From DATBGZ01 sp036557785 (GTDB lineage: Bacteria; Actinomycetota; Actinomycetes; Mycobacteriales; Micromonosporaceae): a DNA stretch of 64,000 nucleotides. Positions within the stretch are counted from its first letter, which is position 1, and the number at the start of each line of letters is the position of its first letter. Location: NCBI GenBank assembly GCA_036557785.1, contig DATBGZ010000063.1, positions 11,059-75,058 of the forward strand. Reading direction: 5' to 3'. The translations under genes and the position numbers were made by a program. Below are positions 24,450-32,620 of this stretch, in pieces. The notes under the pieces are model-generated. The model was not told the origin of the DNA and searched no databases. It saw nothing but the letters and a program-made list of their open reading frames with translations.

Positions 24450-24962
24450 TCAGGTGGTGGCGGCGAAGCGGCGCGGGCGTTCGCTGGTCAGCACGGCGTG
24501 GCCGGTGGCCACCAGCGCGTCGCAGGCGTTGGCGATCGCACCCTGCGACCGGCCGCCGAGCCGGTGGGACAGCTCGGTCGGGCCGAGCGGTTGACCGGCG
24601 GCGTCGCGCAGCGCGGCGAGCACCAGGTCGCGCAGGGCACCCTTGCGCATCCGCACCGCCGGTTCGCTGTCCGGGGCGGGTGTGGGGCTGGGCCCATCGC
24701 CGTCACCGGTGGCGTCGGCGCGGGTGGCGGTGTCGTCGCCTCCGGTGTCGGCGGATGCCGGGCTCGGGTGGCCGGTGGCGTGCCACAGGCCGGTGGTGGC
24801 GTCGCGGCTGGCGGCGGCGAGCTCGTCGAGTTCGCGTAGCAGCCGAGTGACGGTGGAGTAGCCCAGGCCGGTCGTGTCGGCCAGTGCGGCGGCGCTTGCG
24901 CCGTCGGCACCGACGCTCCGCAGTGCGTCGCGGAGCCGGGCCTGGTTGTCGGTGAGGTTCAC
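24450..24962 (-). CDS. Double winged-helix protein, 170 aa
   Basis: Two winged-helix-like parts flank a Thr/Asp/Gly-rich linker. The first is DNQARLRDALRSVG with ALADTTGLGYSTVTRLLREL. The second is LRDLVLAALRDAAGQPLGPTELSHRLGGRSQGAIANACDAL. This suggests a small DNA-binding regulator of the region. The GTG/ATG at 24962 is preceded by a GGGAGCACCC stretch. No ligand domain is visible. Target genes unknown. Confidence 0.72.
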   Translation of the reverse strand: MNLTDNQARLRDALRSVGADGASAAALADTTGLGYSTVTRLLRELDELAAASRDATTGLWHATGHPSPASADTGGDDTATRADATGDGDGPSPTPAPDSEPAVRMRKGALRDLVLAALRDAAGQPLGPTELSHRLGGRSQGAIANACDALVATGHAVLTSERPRRFAATT

Positions 24963-25015
24963 CTGGGTGCTCCCTTCTCTTGCGCGGTACGGGTTCTCGG
25001 GTTGAGTGCCCTGGG

Positions 25016-25459
25016 TCAGGGCGCCGGCGGCGTTGCCGGCTGGTCCGGTGTGGGCGGGTCGCGCTCGTGGTCGACGGGCCAGACCAACCCCAGGCCGGTG
25101 GCGTGCAGGCGGCGGCAGGCGTGCGCGATCGCCACCCTCAGCAGCGGTTCGGCGTGGTCGACGGTGGCGAGCGTGGCGTTCAGGTACGCCAACTCGTCGG
25201 CGTGCACGGGTGTGCCGTCCACGTCGGCCGCCACGTACTGCAGGGACTCGGCGGCGTGGGCGAGCAGCGCCTGCGTGTAGTGCAGGGTGGCCAGCCGCAC
25301 CGCGGCGTGCACGAGCCGCAGCACCAGATCGGGCTGCAGCGCGTTCGCGACCACGAGCTCGTCGATGTCCAGCTCGCAGTTGACGCAGCGCGCGGCGGCC
25401 GCCAGCACCTCGGTCAGGTCGACCGGCGACGCTGCCGGCGTCGGGTTGTCGGTGGGCAT
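25016..25459 (-). CDS. Helical hypothetical protein, 147 aa
   Basis: Not recognised. Almost fully helical (VDLTEVLAAAARCVNCELDIDELVV, then LRLVHAAVRLATLHYTQALLAHAAESLQYV). The ATG at 25459 follows GGAAGGGGGA. It is the first gene of the minus-strand series, so the region upstream to about 25800 should hold promoters; three TCCCT/AGGGA palindromes and one GTCTGGTGTGGAC copy are found there. Confidence 0.68.
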   Translation of the reverse strand: MPTDNPTPAASPVDLTEVLAAAARCVNCELDIDELVVANALQPDLVLRLVHAAVRLATLHYTQALLAHAAESLQYVAADVDGTPVHADELAYLNATLATVDHAEPLLRVAIAHACRRLHATGLGLVWPVDHERDPPTPDQPATPPAP

Positions 25460-26057
25460 GGTGAAGTCCCCCTTCCGGGGTCGTGGCAGTGTTGGTCCCC
25501 GTGGCGGTCGCAGAGGTTCTCGTCGATCGACGCTTCGACCGCGGGGGAAGTCAAGTCATACGAGCCGCTCGGCGGGGGGCGTCCCTAGGGACAGCGAGCG
25601 GGCCGACGTGGCGGCCGAGTCTGTCTGGTGTGGACATTTGCCCGAGCGTGGGCGTGGCGACAGCGGTGCTGCAGGCCCCGGGGCGGGGTTCGGCGGACAC
25701 GCCGGGTGGCGACCGGCACGGTCGCGACGTTCCCTCACAGGGAGTGATTGGCGCCGGGCGGCGGCTAGGCTCCCCTACAGGGATGTGGTGCCAGCCTTCA
25801 CGGTCGGCGGGGTCGACGTTGGGGGTCGGATGGTGCAGTGCCGCGCAGGGCGGCGGGGTTCGACCCGTACGGGTCGTGGATGCCAGAACGGCACCGGGTG
25901 CTCGCGCGGGTGCGGGGATTCCGGACGGGCCGACCGGCCAGAAGGCGGGTGGGCGCTATGTACGCAACACCGCGGAGTGCGCGGAGCAGATCCCGGAGCG
26001 GGCCTGGGTGATGCAGTTGGGGTACTCGATGAGTAGGCCTCGACGTTAGCTCCACCA
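25460..26057. other. Non-coding regulatory region upstream of the minus-strand series
   Basis: About 600 bp without a gene I would support. It contains a GTCTGGTGTGGAC copy (25624-25636) and three palindromes with TCCCT/AGGGA arms (25581-25592, 25731-25743, 25771-25783). Frames crossing it are repetitive in composition and lack ribosome binding sites. Confidence 0.5.
25581..25783. promoter_or_regulatory. Three TCCCT/AGGGA palindromes, possible operators
   Basis: GTCCCTAGGGAC (25581-25592, perfect), TCCCT-CAC-AGGGA (25731-25743) and TCCCC-TAC-AGGGA (25771-25783, one arm mismatch). The last two are 40 bp apart. Sites of this type in front of a gene series suggest binding by a dimeric repressor, perhaps one of the HTH proteins in the region; the link is inference. 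Confidence 0.45.
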
Positions 26058-26141
26058 CCTGACCCGGCAACCCCCTGTTCGGGTGACATCACCACTCAGA
26101 ACCTGACCGGAAACCCTTAGCCGGTCAGGAAACCCTGACTG
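26058..26141. promoter_or_regulatory. Iteron cluster A (CCTGACC type)
   Basis: Copies of CCTGACC(C/G) at 26058, 26102 and 26134 (last base variant) and one inverted copy at 26122. The first two are 44 bp apart, four helical turns. The cluster precedes the plus-strand kinase gene and closes the backbone region before the cargo. Confidence 0.5.
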
Positions 26142-26246
26142 AACGGCCGGAGCGGCAAGCCCTCTTCGATTGCCTTGACCCGGAGCACAAGACGATCCGG
26201 CCGGTGGGAGCGCGCGTGCCTGCAAGTCGGCGGTACCGTACGGTCC

Positions 26247-26789
26247 ATGGCGGGCAAGCAGGTGAGCGTGCGCCTCGAGCCGCCCCGCCTGATCCTGATC
26301 ACCGGGCCAGCCAGCACGGGCAAGACCACCCTGTCCCATATCCTCGCGCGGCGCATCGGATGCCCGATGATCAGCCGAAACGAGATCAAGGAAGGCATAT
26401 TCCTCAACACGCCCGGCTTCGAGCCAGCGGCGGGCGATCCGCTCACCGTCGCGACGCTCGCCGTCTTCTTCGACGCACTCACACTGCTCCTGCGGGCGGG
26501 CGTGACGCTCGTCGGCGAGGCAGCCTTCCAGGATCACGTCTGGCGCAACGGCCTCGACCGCATCGACGTGCCACACACCGTCCGGACCGTCGAGTGCGCC
26601 TGCGACCCGACGGTGCTCGTCCGCCGCCAGGCCGAGCGCCGTGAGGGTGATGTCGTCCACGCCCGCGCGCACCCCCACACCACCGGTCGTGCCGAATGGA
26701 TCGGGCTGACGTTGCCGAAACTGGCCGTCGACACGAGCGACGGATACCGACCCGACTTGGGCGAGGTCGCCGACTACGCATTGGGCTGA
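26247..26789 (+). CDS. P-loop kinase/ATPase-like protein, 180 aa
   Basis: Small nucleotide kinase-like protein with Walker A ITGPASTGKTTLS near the N-terminus and a helical lid-like region ending TVLVRRQAERREGD. It resembles the AAA/zeta-toxin-type kinases that act on small molecules or RNA, but the substrate cannot be told. The ATG at 26247 is the best start from domain length. No clear ribosome binding site is present, so it could be leaderless. It stands alone next to iteron cluster A. Confidence 0.68.
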   Translation: MAGKQVSVRLEPPRLILITGPASTGKTTLSHILARRIGCPMISRNEIKEGIFLNTPGFEPAAGDPLTVATLAVFFDALTLLLRAGVTLVGEAAFQDHVWRNGLDRIDVPHTVRTVECACDPTVLVRRQAERREGDVVHARAHPHTTGRAEWIGLTLPKLAVDTSDGYRPDLGEVADYALG

Positions 26790-27152
26790 CCAGTCGGCGA
26801 CCGGGCTTCGTGGCGTCAACGCTTCATGCGAGGGAAGGCGGCGTCAGCCGCGTCGGAGAACGGTTGCAGGACAGGGATCGTCGGTCGACCCTCAGTGTCC
26901 GCTCATGCCGATGAGCGCCCCGTCACGCACGTCGCTTTCAGGGCCTGGACTTACATGATCGAGGTGATGTCATCGAGCGAAAGCGTCGCGTCCAGCCCGC
27001 GTCTAGCGCTTCCATGGCCTCTGAGACGAAACGCTGCTCCCGCCCGGTTAGCCGTCCGCCCGACCTGCGAACCAGCCCTCGCCCACCGACCGTCCACCAT
27101 GGGCACACGCCACCGGGCCGCGGTCCTCGCGACGGGCGACTGCTGACCTTCG
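26790..27152. other. Non-coding or decayed sequence, 363 bp
   Basis: No gene supported. The right end leads into the transposase remnant at 27153, so part of this stretch may be decayed insertion-sequence DNA. Confidence 0.4.
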
Positions 27153-27311
27153 ATGCCCTTGCGGTCCAAGGAACGCAACGTTGTGGAGCGCCGCACCAAC
27201 AAGCCCAAGCAGCACCATACCGTGCCTACCGGCGACGACAGCGAGTACATGTGCCAGGGCACCGACGACGTTGCCCTCATCTGCATCTGGCCCGGGACCC
27301 GGCCAGCATGA
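27153..27311 (+). pseudogene. Remnant of an IS5-type transposase C-terminus
   Basis: A 52-codon frame reads SKERNVVERRTNKPKQHHTV ... TDDVALICIWPGT. This lines up with the C-terminus of IS5-group transposases (KERNVVERCFNRLKQ ... ASLLIWL), but many conserved residues are changed and no upstream catalytic part is found. It marks an old insertion at the left border of the lower-GC cargo. Confidence 0.55.
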
Positions 27312-27325
27312 TTCGGCAGAAGGCT

Positions 27326-27571
27326 CTAGCCGCCCACCTTGTCAGCGGTGGATGGGCGTACGTCGCGCTGCCAGCCATCGAGGAAGAGCGGGTCAGCATC
27401 TCGGCGGATCTGCTCGATGTTCTCCACGAACAGCTTGTACTTATCTGCGGCCGCGGCGTAGGTGCCCGTGCCGTAGAACGAAGCCGTCCACTCGCGCTCG
27501 AGCTCGTTCGCGGTCTTCATGGCGTTCAGCGCGGAAAGGCGCAGTTGGGCGACACGTTGGGCGTCATGCAC
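27326..27571 (-). CDS. Small helical hypothetical protein, 81 aa
   Basis: Not recognised. The frame has natural-looking composition: AQRVAQLRLSALNAMKTANELEREWTA-type helix, then a Tyr/Lys-rich part and FVENIEQIRRDADPLFLDGW. The GTG at 27571 is my best start; the frame continues upstream in lower-quality sequence. It may be the last gene of the minus RiPP operon or an unrelated fragment beside the transposase remnant. Confidence 0.42.
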   Translation of the reverse strand: MHDAQRVAQLRLSALNAMKTANELEREWTASFYGTGTYAAAADKYKLFVENIEQIRRDADPLFLDGWQRDVRPSTADKVGG

Positions 27572-27717
27572 CGGAAGCCCCTGAAAGCTGACGGGTGAGC
27601 GATGGCCCGCTGTGCGTCGTTTAGGGGTCGAGGTCGAACCGTTCGCAGCGATCCGTTTCGACTGCCAGCGCAACGGTCCTCGATCCGGGCGCACCGCACC
27701 GGTACATCCGATGCACG

Positions 27718-29040
27718 TCACGTGCTTGGCGACCCCGCCTCAGCTGCTCGCCCTTCGGGCGGGCCGGCCACCGAGCGATGCTCGGCAGGAGTCGGCGGCG
27801 TCGATTGCGAATTCAGCGCCGCCGTTTGGTGGGATGGCCTCACTATTGCGATGACGCTCCGTCTTACAGCGACGAGGCCTGTGCTGACTACGATCACAGC
27901 CGACAACAGCAGCAGTGCGCGTCGCGTGTCGAGCACATCAAGGAGCGGTCCGGCCGCTATGTTGCCAACTGGAGTGAGAGCAAGGCCAAAAAGAATATCA
28001 TACGAGGAGACCCGGCTCAACTTCTCTTCCGGTATGCGCTCCTGCATGACGGCGCTGAAGTTTACGACAAAGATTTCCGTGCCAACTCCCGCGAGGAGGG
28101 TGGCTATACCGATGGTGAAGACGCTCGGGCTGAACGCAAGTGCGAGCAACGGCAAAGTCTTGAGTACTGTGCCGGCACATGCGGCGAGGAGTGGGCGGCG
28201 CGGTCTCCAGTAAAGGACAATCGGTGCCCCTAGCAAAAGGCCGGCCGCCAAGCACGACATGGCCGCACCCCATAGACCTGCGCCACCCTCCGCCTGGCTG
28301 ATCACAACGGGGCCGAGCGTCTGGAATCCGCATGCCCACGCCATATTGACTAGTGAATACTGGAGAACGATGGTCCATAACCAGCCGTACGACCAAAACT
28401 CGTGCCACCCGTTCACAAGGTCTCTAACGAATCGGGTCTCGACCCGACGCGGCAATGGCACGCGAAGGCGCATCATGCAATAGCTCGATGCAACGAACGT
28501 CGCGCTGTCAATTGCAATCGCGGCGCTAGGACCGGCGGTCACGACAATGACCCCCGCAATCGCGGGCCCAACGATTCTGGCGCTATTCTGAGCAAGTCGC
28601 AATAGGGCGTTGGCGCCATGAATCGCACTACGGTCGACGACCTGTGGCAAGACGCCTTGAGACGCCGGCCCAAAGAATGCAGCCGCCGTTCCAGAAATCG
28701 CCGACAGAGTCGCAAGCTCCCAGAGCTGCGCGGCGTCAACGGCGAGCAGGAAAGCAATCGCGCCTTGACTCAAGGCCGACAGCACGTTCGACCACACCAT
28801 GATGTTGCGGCGCGGAAGGCGATCGGCGATCACTCCTCCGACTAGTAAGAACACCCCTTGTGGGACGATTGCACAGGCCAAGACTAGTCCGAGTGCTGCG
28901 GCAGACTTCGTCACTTCCAGAATGCCGAATGCGAGCGCCACAGGCGAGATCGCATTGCCGAGAGTTGACACTGTGCGCCCCACGAAGAGGTTCCGGTAGG
29001 ACACATCTCGAAGTAGCGCGACGCTTCGCTTTAGCGACAT
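27718..29040 (-). CDS. MFS transporter, 440 aa
   Basis: Twelve-helix major facilitator of the MFS_3/enterobactin-exporter type (RNLFVGRTVSTLGNAISPVALAFGIL at the start, GGVIADRLPRRN for the loop 2-3 motif). The C-terminal 35 residues are hydrophilic. In context it is the likely exporter, or immunity by export, of the RiPP product, lying downstream of the two oxygenase genes on the same strand. I chose the ATG at 29040, which matches the family N-terminus; a GTG at 29073 is in frame. The base composition is visibly less GC-rich than the flanks. Confidence 0.88.
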   Translation of the reverse strand: MSLKRSVALLRDVSYRNLFVGRTVSTLGNAISPVALAFGILEVTKSAAALGLVLACAIVPQGVFLLVGGVIADRLPRRNIMVWSNVLSALSQGAIAFLLAVDAAQLWELATLSAISGTAAAFFGPASQGVLPQVVDRSAIHGANALLRLAQNSARIVGPAIAGVIVVTAGPSAAIAIDSATFVASSYCMMRLRVPLPRRVETRFVRDLVNGWHEFWSYGWLWTIVLQYSLVNMAWACGFQTLGPVVISQAEGGAGLWGAAMSCLAAGLLLGAPIVLYWRPRRPLLAACAGTVLKTLPLLALAFSPSVFTIGIATLLAGVGTEIFVVNFSAVMQERIPEEKLSRVSSYDILFGLALTPVGNIAAGPLLDVLDTRRALLLLSAVIVVSTGLVAVRRSVIAIVRPSHQTAALNSQSTPPTPAEHRSVAGPPEGRAAEAGSPST

Positions 29041-29103
29041 GCTTCCAAGCCTAACTTGGGCTAGGCCGACCACACGCGCGCCACGCCATGCTGTCCCAGT
29101 CGT

Positions 29104-29166
29104 CTGTCATCCGCCAGCAGGATCGGGCCACCGATTGCCACTACGTAGGGGCCCCGTAGTCATGTG
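29104..29166 (+). repeat. Diverged repeat, copy 1 (insertion-sequence-like)
   Basis: CTGTCATCCGCCAGCAGGAT followed by CGGGCCACCGATTGCCA; about three quarters identical over 60 bp to 63860-63923, same orientation. It lies in the gap between oxygenase 1 and the MFS gene. Confidence 0.55.
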
Positions 29167-29312
29167 GCAGCAGGCGAGTGCGCACGACTGGCGTGATCGG
29201 CCGGTGCCGTCAGTGCCTACAGCGGGCGGCGGGCATCGCGGGGGAAGCGCCAACAAACGCCCGCGTTCCCGTTGTTCCGCATTCCGCATCGAGTGTGTCG
29301 CTTCCCGAAAGC

Positions 29313-30263
29313 TCAACGCCACGGGAGTTGGTTGTACTTTTCCTCCAGCGCCCACCACTTTCCTGCGAGCACGCGAGTCTCGTTGGGGTTCCCGCCGTCC
29401 GCATAAGCTGTCCGGCCATGGACGCAGATGTGGTTATTCATGAATATCCCTCGGCCGGGGCGGTCGAAGTACGTGAAAGTGGATCCACGTGCGCCGAATC
29501 GGGTGTACTCGACAAGGAATTCGAACGCGCGCGCTGCCGGAGAATTGCGATGGCGCGATGAGGGGTGGACGTCGTACTCCTCACCGGGCGCTCGGAACAG
29601 AACACGCGGCCGACTGTCGCGGACAAACACAATGGGCGACACAGTCTGCGCCTTGTCTCGTCGTCTGGTGATAGTTATCGCGTCCCGCCTAGAGAGGGTG
29701 TCGAATGCCTCCAGATCGGTTCGCCACAGATCCACTATCAGAGGCAGCATATTCTGGACATAGGTAGCCGCCGCTCGCTGCGGGGCGCTGTCCGTCCAAA
29801 GACCTGCGACCGCTATCGCTCCACCAAGCTGCAGCCCGTCCTGGTGTGGAGCGAGTAGCCTGTTTGAATTTGGCGTGGTTCCGTTCCGCCCCACGTCGAA
29901 GATTTTGGCTGTGCCGTCGGGTGCTTCAGCGGCGTTGGCAATTGGCCACCGACACGGCATAGCGCGCCTAAGCTGTTCGCCCATCGCCACTAGGGGGTGC
30001 TGCTGTGCCGTCGCCGTTAACGGACCACAGTCGAAGACGACCGATCCGAACCGGCCGTGGAACTGCTCGGAAATGCTTGCGATCTCCTCAGCGCTGAGAG
30101 AGTATGGGTTACGCACAGCCACTGGATCTGCCTCAACCGCCGGCGATTCCAAGGCCGAGGGGATTAGTGACAGATCGCTGTTAGGCGCGGCGGTCCCGAC
30201 AGCTTGGAGGAATGCTTCCGACGTTGTGCTCAGTGTCGAGCGGCCGGCCGGCCAGAGTTTCAC
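29313..30263 (-). CDS. Fe(II)/2-oxoglutarate oxygenase 1 (TauD/clavaminate-synthase-like), 316 aa
   Basis: Predicted non-heme iron hydroxylase. The facial triad is H140-Q-D142 (APHQDGLQLGG) and H282 (ICVHGRTAY); R297 in NETRVLAGKWW is a candidate 2-oxoglutarate anchor. The C-terminal HGR...WW pattern is like the clavaminate-synthase/AsnO/VioC group, which hydroxylates side-chain carbons of amino acids. The GTG at 30263 has AGGAG 6 nt upstream. It follows its paralogue after only 8 nt, so both are co-transcribed behind the putative precursor. A role in hydroxylating the peptide core is inferred. Confidence 0.85.
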   Translation of the reverse strand: MKLWPAGRSTLSTTSEAFLQAVGTAAPNSDLSLIPSALESPAVEADPVAVRNPYSLSAEEIASISEQFHGRFGSVVFDCGPLTATAQQHPLVAMGEQLRRAMPCRWPIANAAEAPDGTAKIFDVGRNGTTPNSNRLLAPHQDGLQLGGAIAVAGLWTDSAPQRAAATYVQNMLPLIVDLWRTDLEAFDTLSRRDAITITRRRDKAQTVSPIVFVRDSRPRVLFRAPGEEYDVHPSSRHRNSPAARAFEFLVEYTRFGARGSTFTYFDRPGRGIFMNNHICVHGRTAYADGGNPNETRVLAGKWWALEEKYNQLPWR

Positions 30264-30271
30264 GACGTCTC

Positions 30272-31360
30272 CTATGATTCCCGAATGTCAATATCGGCGT
30301 CAGGGTCATACATCCAGGTTCCTTGGAGTAGGTGATCGCCGAAAATGTCAGGGAGAGTGGACCGAAATTCTGGCTCAACCGCCAATGCGGGATAGCTTTG
30401 ATATTCGGTGGCCTCCTCGACACTCGCCCACCATTTCCTCGCTAGAGTACGTCGATGCCGCCCCAATGCGGAGTCCCGAAAAGGGGTTCGACCATGCACT
30501 AGAGCCGCGTTGTCGAAGATAACCCCAACCCCAGGCGAATTGAGGTCGCACACAAGGGCGCCCGGGGCTTCTGGCGAGACCGCTCGCGTGAGGTGTTCGA
30601 TCGCCGCCGCACTTTCGGGCCGGGGCACTACCTGGACGTCACGGTCGGCAGCGCGCAAGAACACCTGCGGCCGCCCGCTCTCGTTGATGTACAGCACAGG
30701 ACCTCTTACACGTAACAACCTGTCACCGCGTCGCGCTATCACGGTGAGAGCGTCCGGCAGGAACAGCGGTCGCAGCGAGTCGGCATCCAGGTCGGCGAGA
30801 GTAACAGCGAGCAGAAGTACGTTCCGGAAGTACGTAACACCTCCAACGGCCGGCGATTGCTCCACGTATAGTCCGACGGTGCAGATTCGGCCCCCATTCC
30901 CGATCGCGTCTTGGTGGGGAACCAGCTCCTGCTGCGACATCGCTATGCCTGCTGCGCGGCCCGCGTCGAAGATCTTTACGACTTCGCTACCCGCCGGCAT
31001 CCCGACTTCAGCGGGGTGTCGAACAGGAAAACGCAAGTCGATGCGCGCCCGCAGCGAGGCCGCCAGGCGAAGGAGAGGGTGCACCTCCGTGGCCGACGGT
31101 ACGGGCAGCCGGAATAGAACCAGCCCGTGCGCCGAGTCGTACTGCTCGGCCAGCCGGTCTATGTCGGCGTCTGCGAGCGCAGGCCCTTCGAGGTCTACGG
31201 GCTTGAGGCGTTGTGCAACTCCGCCCGCCTTACGCCATGTGTGAGCGTCAACGCCGCCACTCTCAAGAATCGATCGCGCGGCCGTGAGAAATCGCTCCAT
31301 CTGGGCGTCAACAAACGACCTCTCGACCGCCGGGTGCCAAGTCGACAACCTGGGGGTCAT
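30272..31360 (-). CDS. Fe(II)/2-oxoglutarate oxygenase 2, paralogue of the next gene, 362 aa
   Basis: Second TauD/clavaminate-synthase-like enzyme. Triad H149-Q-D151 (LVPHQDAIGNGG) and H289 (AALVHGRTPF), followed by a TLARKWWASVEE segment matching its paralogue. It has about 46 extra N-terminal residues and a C-terminal extension. The two enzymes share the same order of motifs (KIFDAGR / KIFDVGR before the triad), so they arose by duplication and may act on different residues or in sequence. It lies 101 nt downstream of the 45-codon peptide gene. Confidence 0.86.
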   Translation of the reverse strand: MTPRLSTWHPAVERSFVDAQMERFLTAARSILESGGVDAHTWRKAGGVAQRLKPVDLEGPALADADIDRLAEQYDSAHGLVLFRLPVPSATEVHPLLRLAASLRARIDLRFPVRHPAEVGMPAGSEVVKIFDAGRAAGIAMSQQELVPHQDAIGNGGRICTVGLYVEQSPAVGGVTYFRNVLLLAVTLADLDADSLRPLFLPDALTVIARRGDRLLRVRGPVLYINESGRPQVFLRAADRDVQVVPRPESAAAIEHLTRAVSPEAPGALVCDLNSPGVGVIFDNAALVHGRTPFRDSALGRHRRTLARKWWASVEEATEYQSYPALAVEPEFRSTLPDIFGDHLLQGTWMYDPDADIDIRES

Positions 31361-31461
31361 CGCGCTCCCCTCATAGGTGTGGTGGGCAACCGGCCGCGCA
31401 TGAGTTCCTGTGGGCGCCCGGCGAGGCGACTAGCGGGCCACCCTGCCGGGCGCCCGAGGCG

Positions 31462-31599
31462 TTACTGCGGCACCGCAGCGTCGTGGGCAACGGGGCGCTT
31501 GCCCTTCCCATCGCCGAGTAGCCCGCTCAGTCGCTCTTGTCCCTTTAGCCCGATAAGTCGTGCAACCAGGTCCTTCGCGATTAGTGCAACTCTGGACAT
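31462..31599 (-). CDS. Candidate RiPP precursor peptide, 45 aa
   Basis: Small basic peptide starting MSRVALIAKDLVARL. Residues 5-30 would form an amphipathic leader helix; the tail GKGKRPVAHDAAVPQ (31-45) is a possible core with one His (H39), one Asp (D40) and two Pro. There is no Cys, Ser or Thr in that tail, so neither azolines nor lanthionines are expected; backbone thioamides would need none. The sequence AAGGGGGTGA lies 5 nt before the ATG and matches the 16S complement at nine of ten bases, implying strong translation. It is the first gene of the operon with the two oxygenases. I know of no close relative. Confidence 0.6.
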   Translation of the reverse strand: MSRVALIAKDLVARLIGLKGQERLSGLLGDGKGKRPVAHDAAVPQ

Positions 31600-31662
31600 T
31601 TTCCTCACCCCCTTCGGTCCAAGCGCACGGACAGTAGCCACCTTGCCACGCCGCGCTAAGCA

Positions 31663-31702
31663 TGTCAATGCCTTTACATGTAACTCGCAGAGGCGATAGC
31701 CT
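31663..31702. promoter_or_regulatory. Divergent promoter region with TTACATGTAA palindrome
   Basis: Plus strand: TTTACA (31673-31678), 18 nt, then TAGCCT (31697-31702), a fair promoter for the methyltransferase-TfuA-YcaO operon. Minus strand: TTGACA (31668-31663) as a -35 for the peptide operon; its -10 is unclear. The perfect palindrome TTACATGTAA (31674-31683) lies between them and could be one operator for both. Confidence 0.45.
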
Positions 31703-31772
31703 AACTCACCGTAGTGGCCGGCCGGACCCAGTTCGGACAGCCTCTATCACGGGCGAAATGGAGTGCACACAC

Positions 31773-32516
31773 GTGCTTGATCGGGACGAAGTAGCGGTAC
31801 AGGCCGGGCTATGGAACATGTGGGCGCCTGTCTACGACGAATGGCACAATCGCGACCCTGCAGAGGAGATTGACTTCCTGCGGAAGAGGGCGCCGGCCGA
31901 CGGGCATGTTCTCGAACTGGGGGTCGGGACCGGGCGGGTCGCGTTGGGTCTCGCCCGGACTGGTCTTGAGGTCTACGGCCTCGATGTCTCTCCCGTGCAA
32001 GTAGAAGCGCTGCTCAAGAAGGTGCAGGCGTCGGACCGAGTGCACTGCTGGGTCGCAGACATGGCGGACTTCGACGTGCCTGTCCCAATGGACCTCGCGT
32101 ATGCCACGTTTAGCACGCTGTTCTCGCTTCTGACCCAAGACCGACAGGTGTCCTTCTTCCTATCCGGCCGGCGTGCTTTGAAGGAAGGGGGCCGACTGGT
32201 TGTTCAGGCATATGTGCCGCCACCGGGCCTTATAAAGCCAAGCAAGAACCTCACAGTCCGAAAGGTCTCGCCCGACGGTATCGATGTGTCGGCCACGGTG
32301 GTAGACGTGGCGAGCCAGCGCATCTCGTTTCAGGAGCTCAGTATCACACACGATGGGCGCGTCACTTTGCTGCCCGTGGAGCAACGATACAGTTGGCCGA
32401 GCGAGATTGACCTCATGGCGAGAATTGCCGGATTCGAACTTTGTGAGCGGTACGAGAACTACCGGGAAGCGCCGTACGGCAGCGGCAGCCCAGGTCATGT
32501 TTCAGTTTACCGATAG
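31773..32516 (+). CDS. Class I SAM-dependent methyltransferase, 247 aa
   Basis: Motif I is VLELGVGTGRVALGLA, followed by GLDVSPVQVE and a motif around WVADMADFDV, the Rossmann methyltransferase order. The later segment (EGGRLVVQAYVPPPG) is normal for small-molecule or peptide methylases. I chose the GTG at 31773 because GGAG lies 9 nt upstream; ATG 31758 is in frame but has no such site. As first gene of the plus RiPP operon it likely methylates the peptide, for example at its His or a terminus (inference). The spacing to TfuA is 104 nt. Confidence 0.85.
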   Translation: MLDRDEVAVQAGLWNMWAPVYDEWHNRDPAEEIDFLRKRAPADGHVLELGVGTGRVALGLARTGLEVYGLDVSPVQVEALLKKVQASDRVHCWVADMADFDVPVPMDLAYATFSTLFSLLTQDRQVSFFLSGRRALKEGGRLVVQAYVPPPGLIKPSKNLTVRKVSPDGIDVSATVVDVASQRISFQELSITHDGRVTLLPVEQRYSWPSEIDLMARIAGFELCERYENYREAPYGSGSPGHVSVYR

Positions 32517-32620
32517 CACGACGCATAGACGGGGCCTCTCTAGCGGACTGGCGTCCGGCATCCTGTGCCCCAATTATCGCGCGCCCATGGAAGGCCAAGA
32601 GTGGACGAGGAGAAGCGGCG

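Noticed and set aside
25842..26012. Short frame reading PRRAAGFDPYGSWMPERHRVL
   Set aside because: Natural-looking for about 20 residues but has no binding site and turns Arg/Ser-rich; not enough to call a gene.
25483..26049. 188-codon plus-strand frame in the spacer before the kinase
   Set aside because: Composition is that of non-coding GC-rich DNA, there is no ribosome binding site, and it runs through the palindromes.
27014..27598. 194-codon plus-strand frame over the transposase remnant
   Set aside because: It is out of frame with the RNVVER remnant and antisense to the 81-aa gene; composition is not protein-like.
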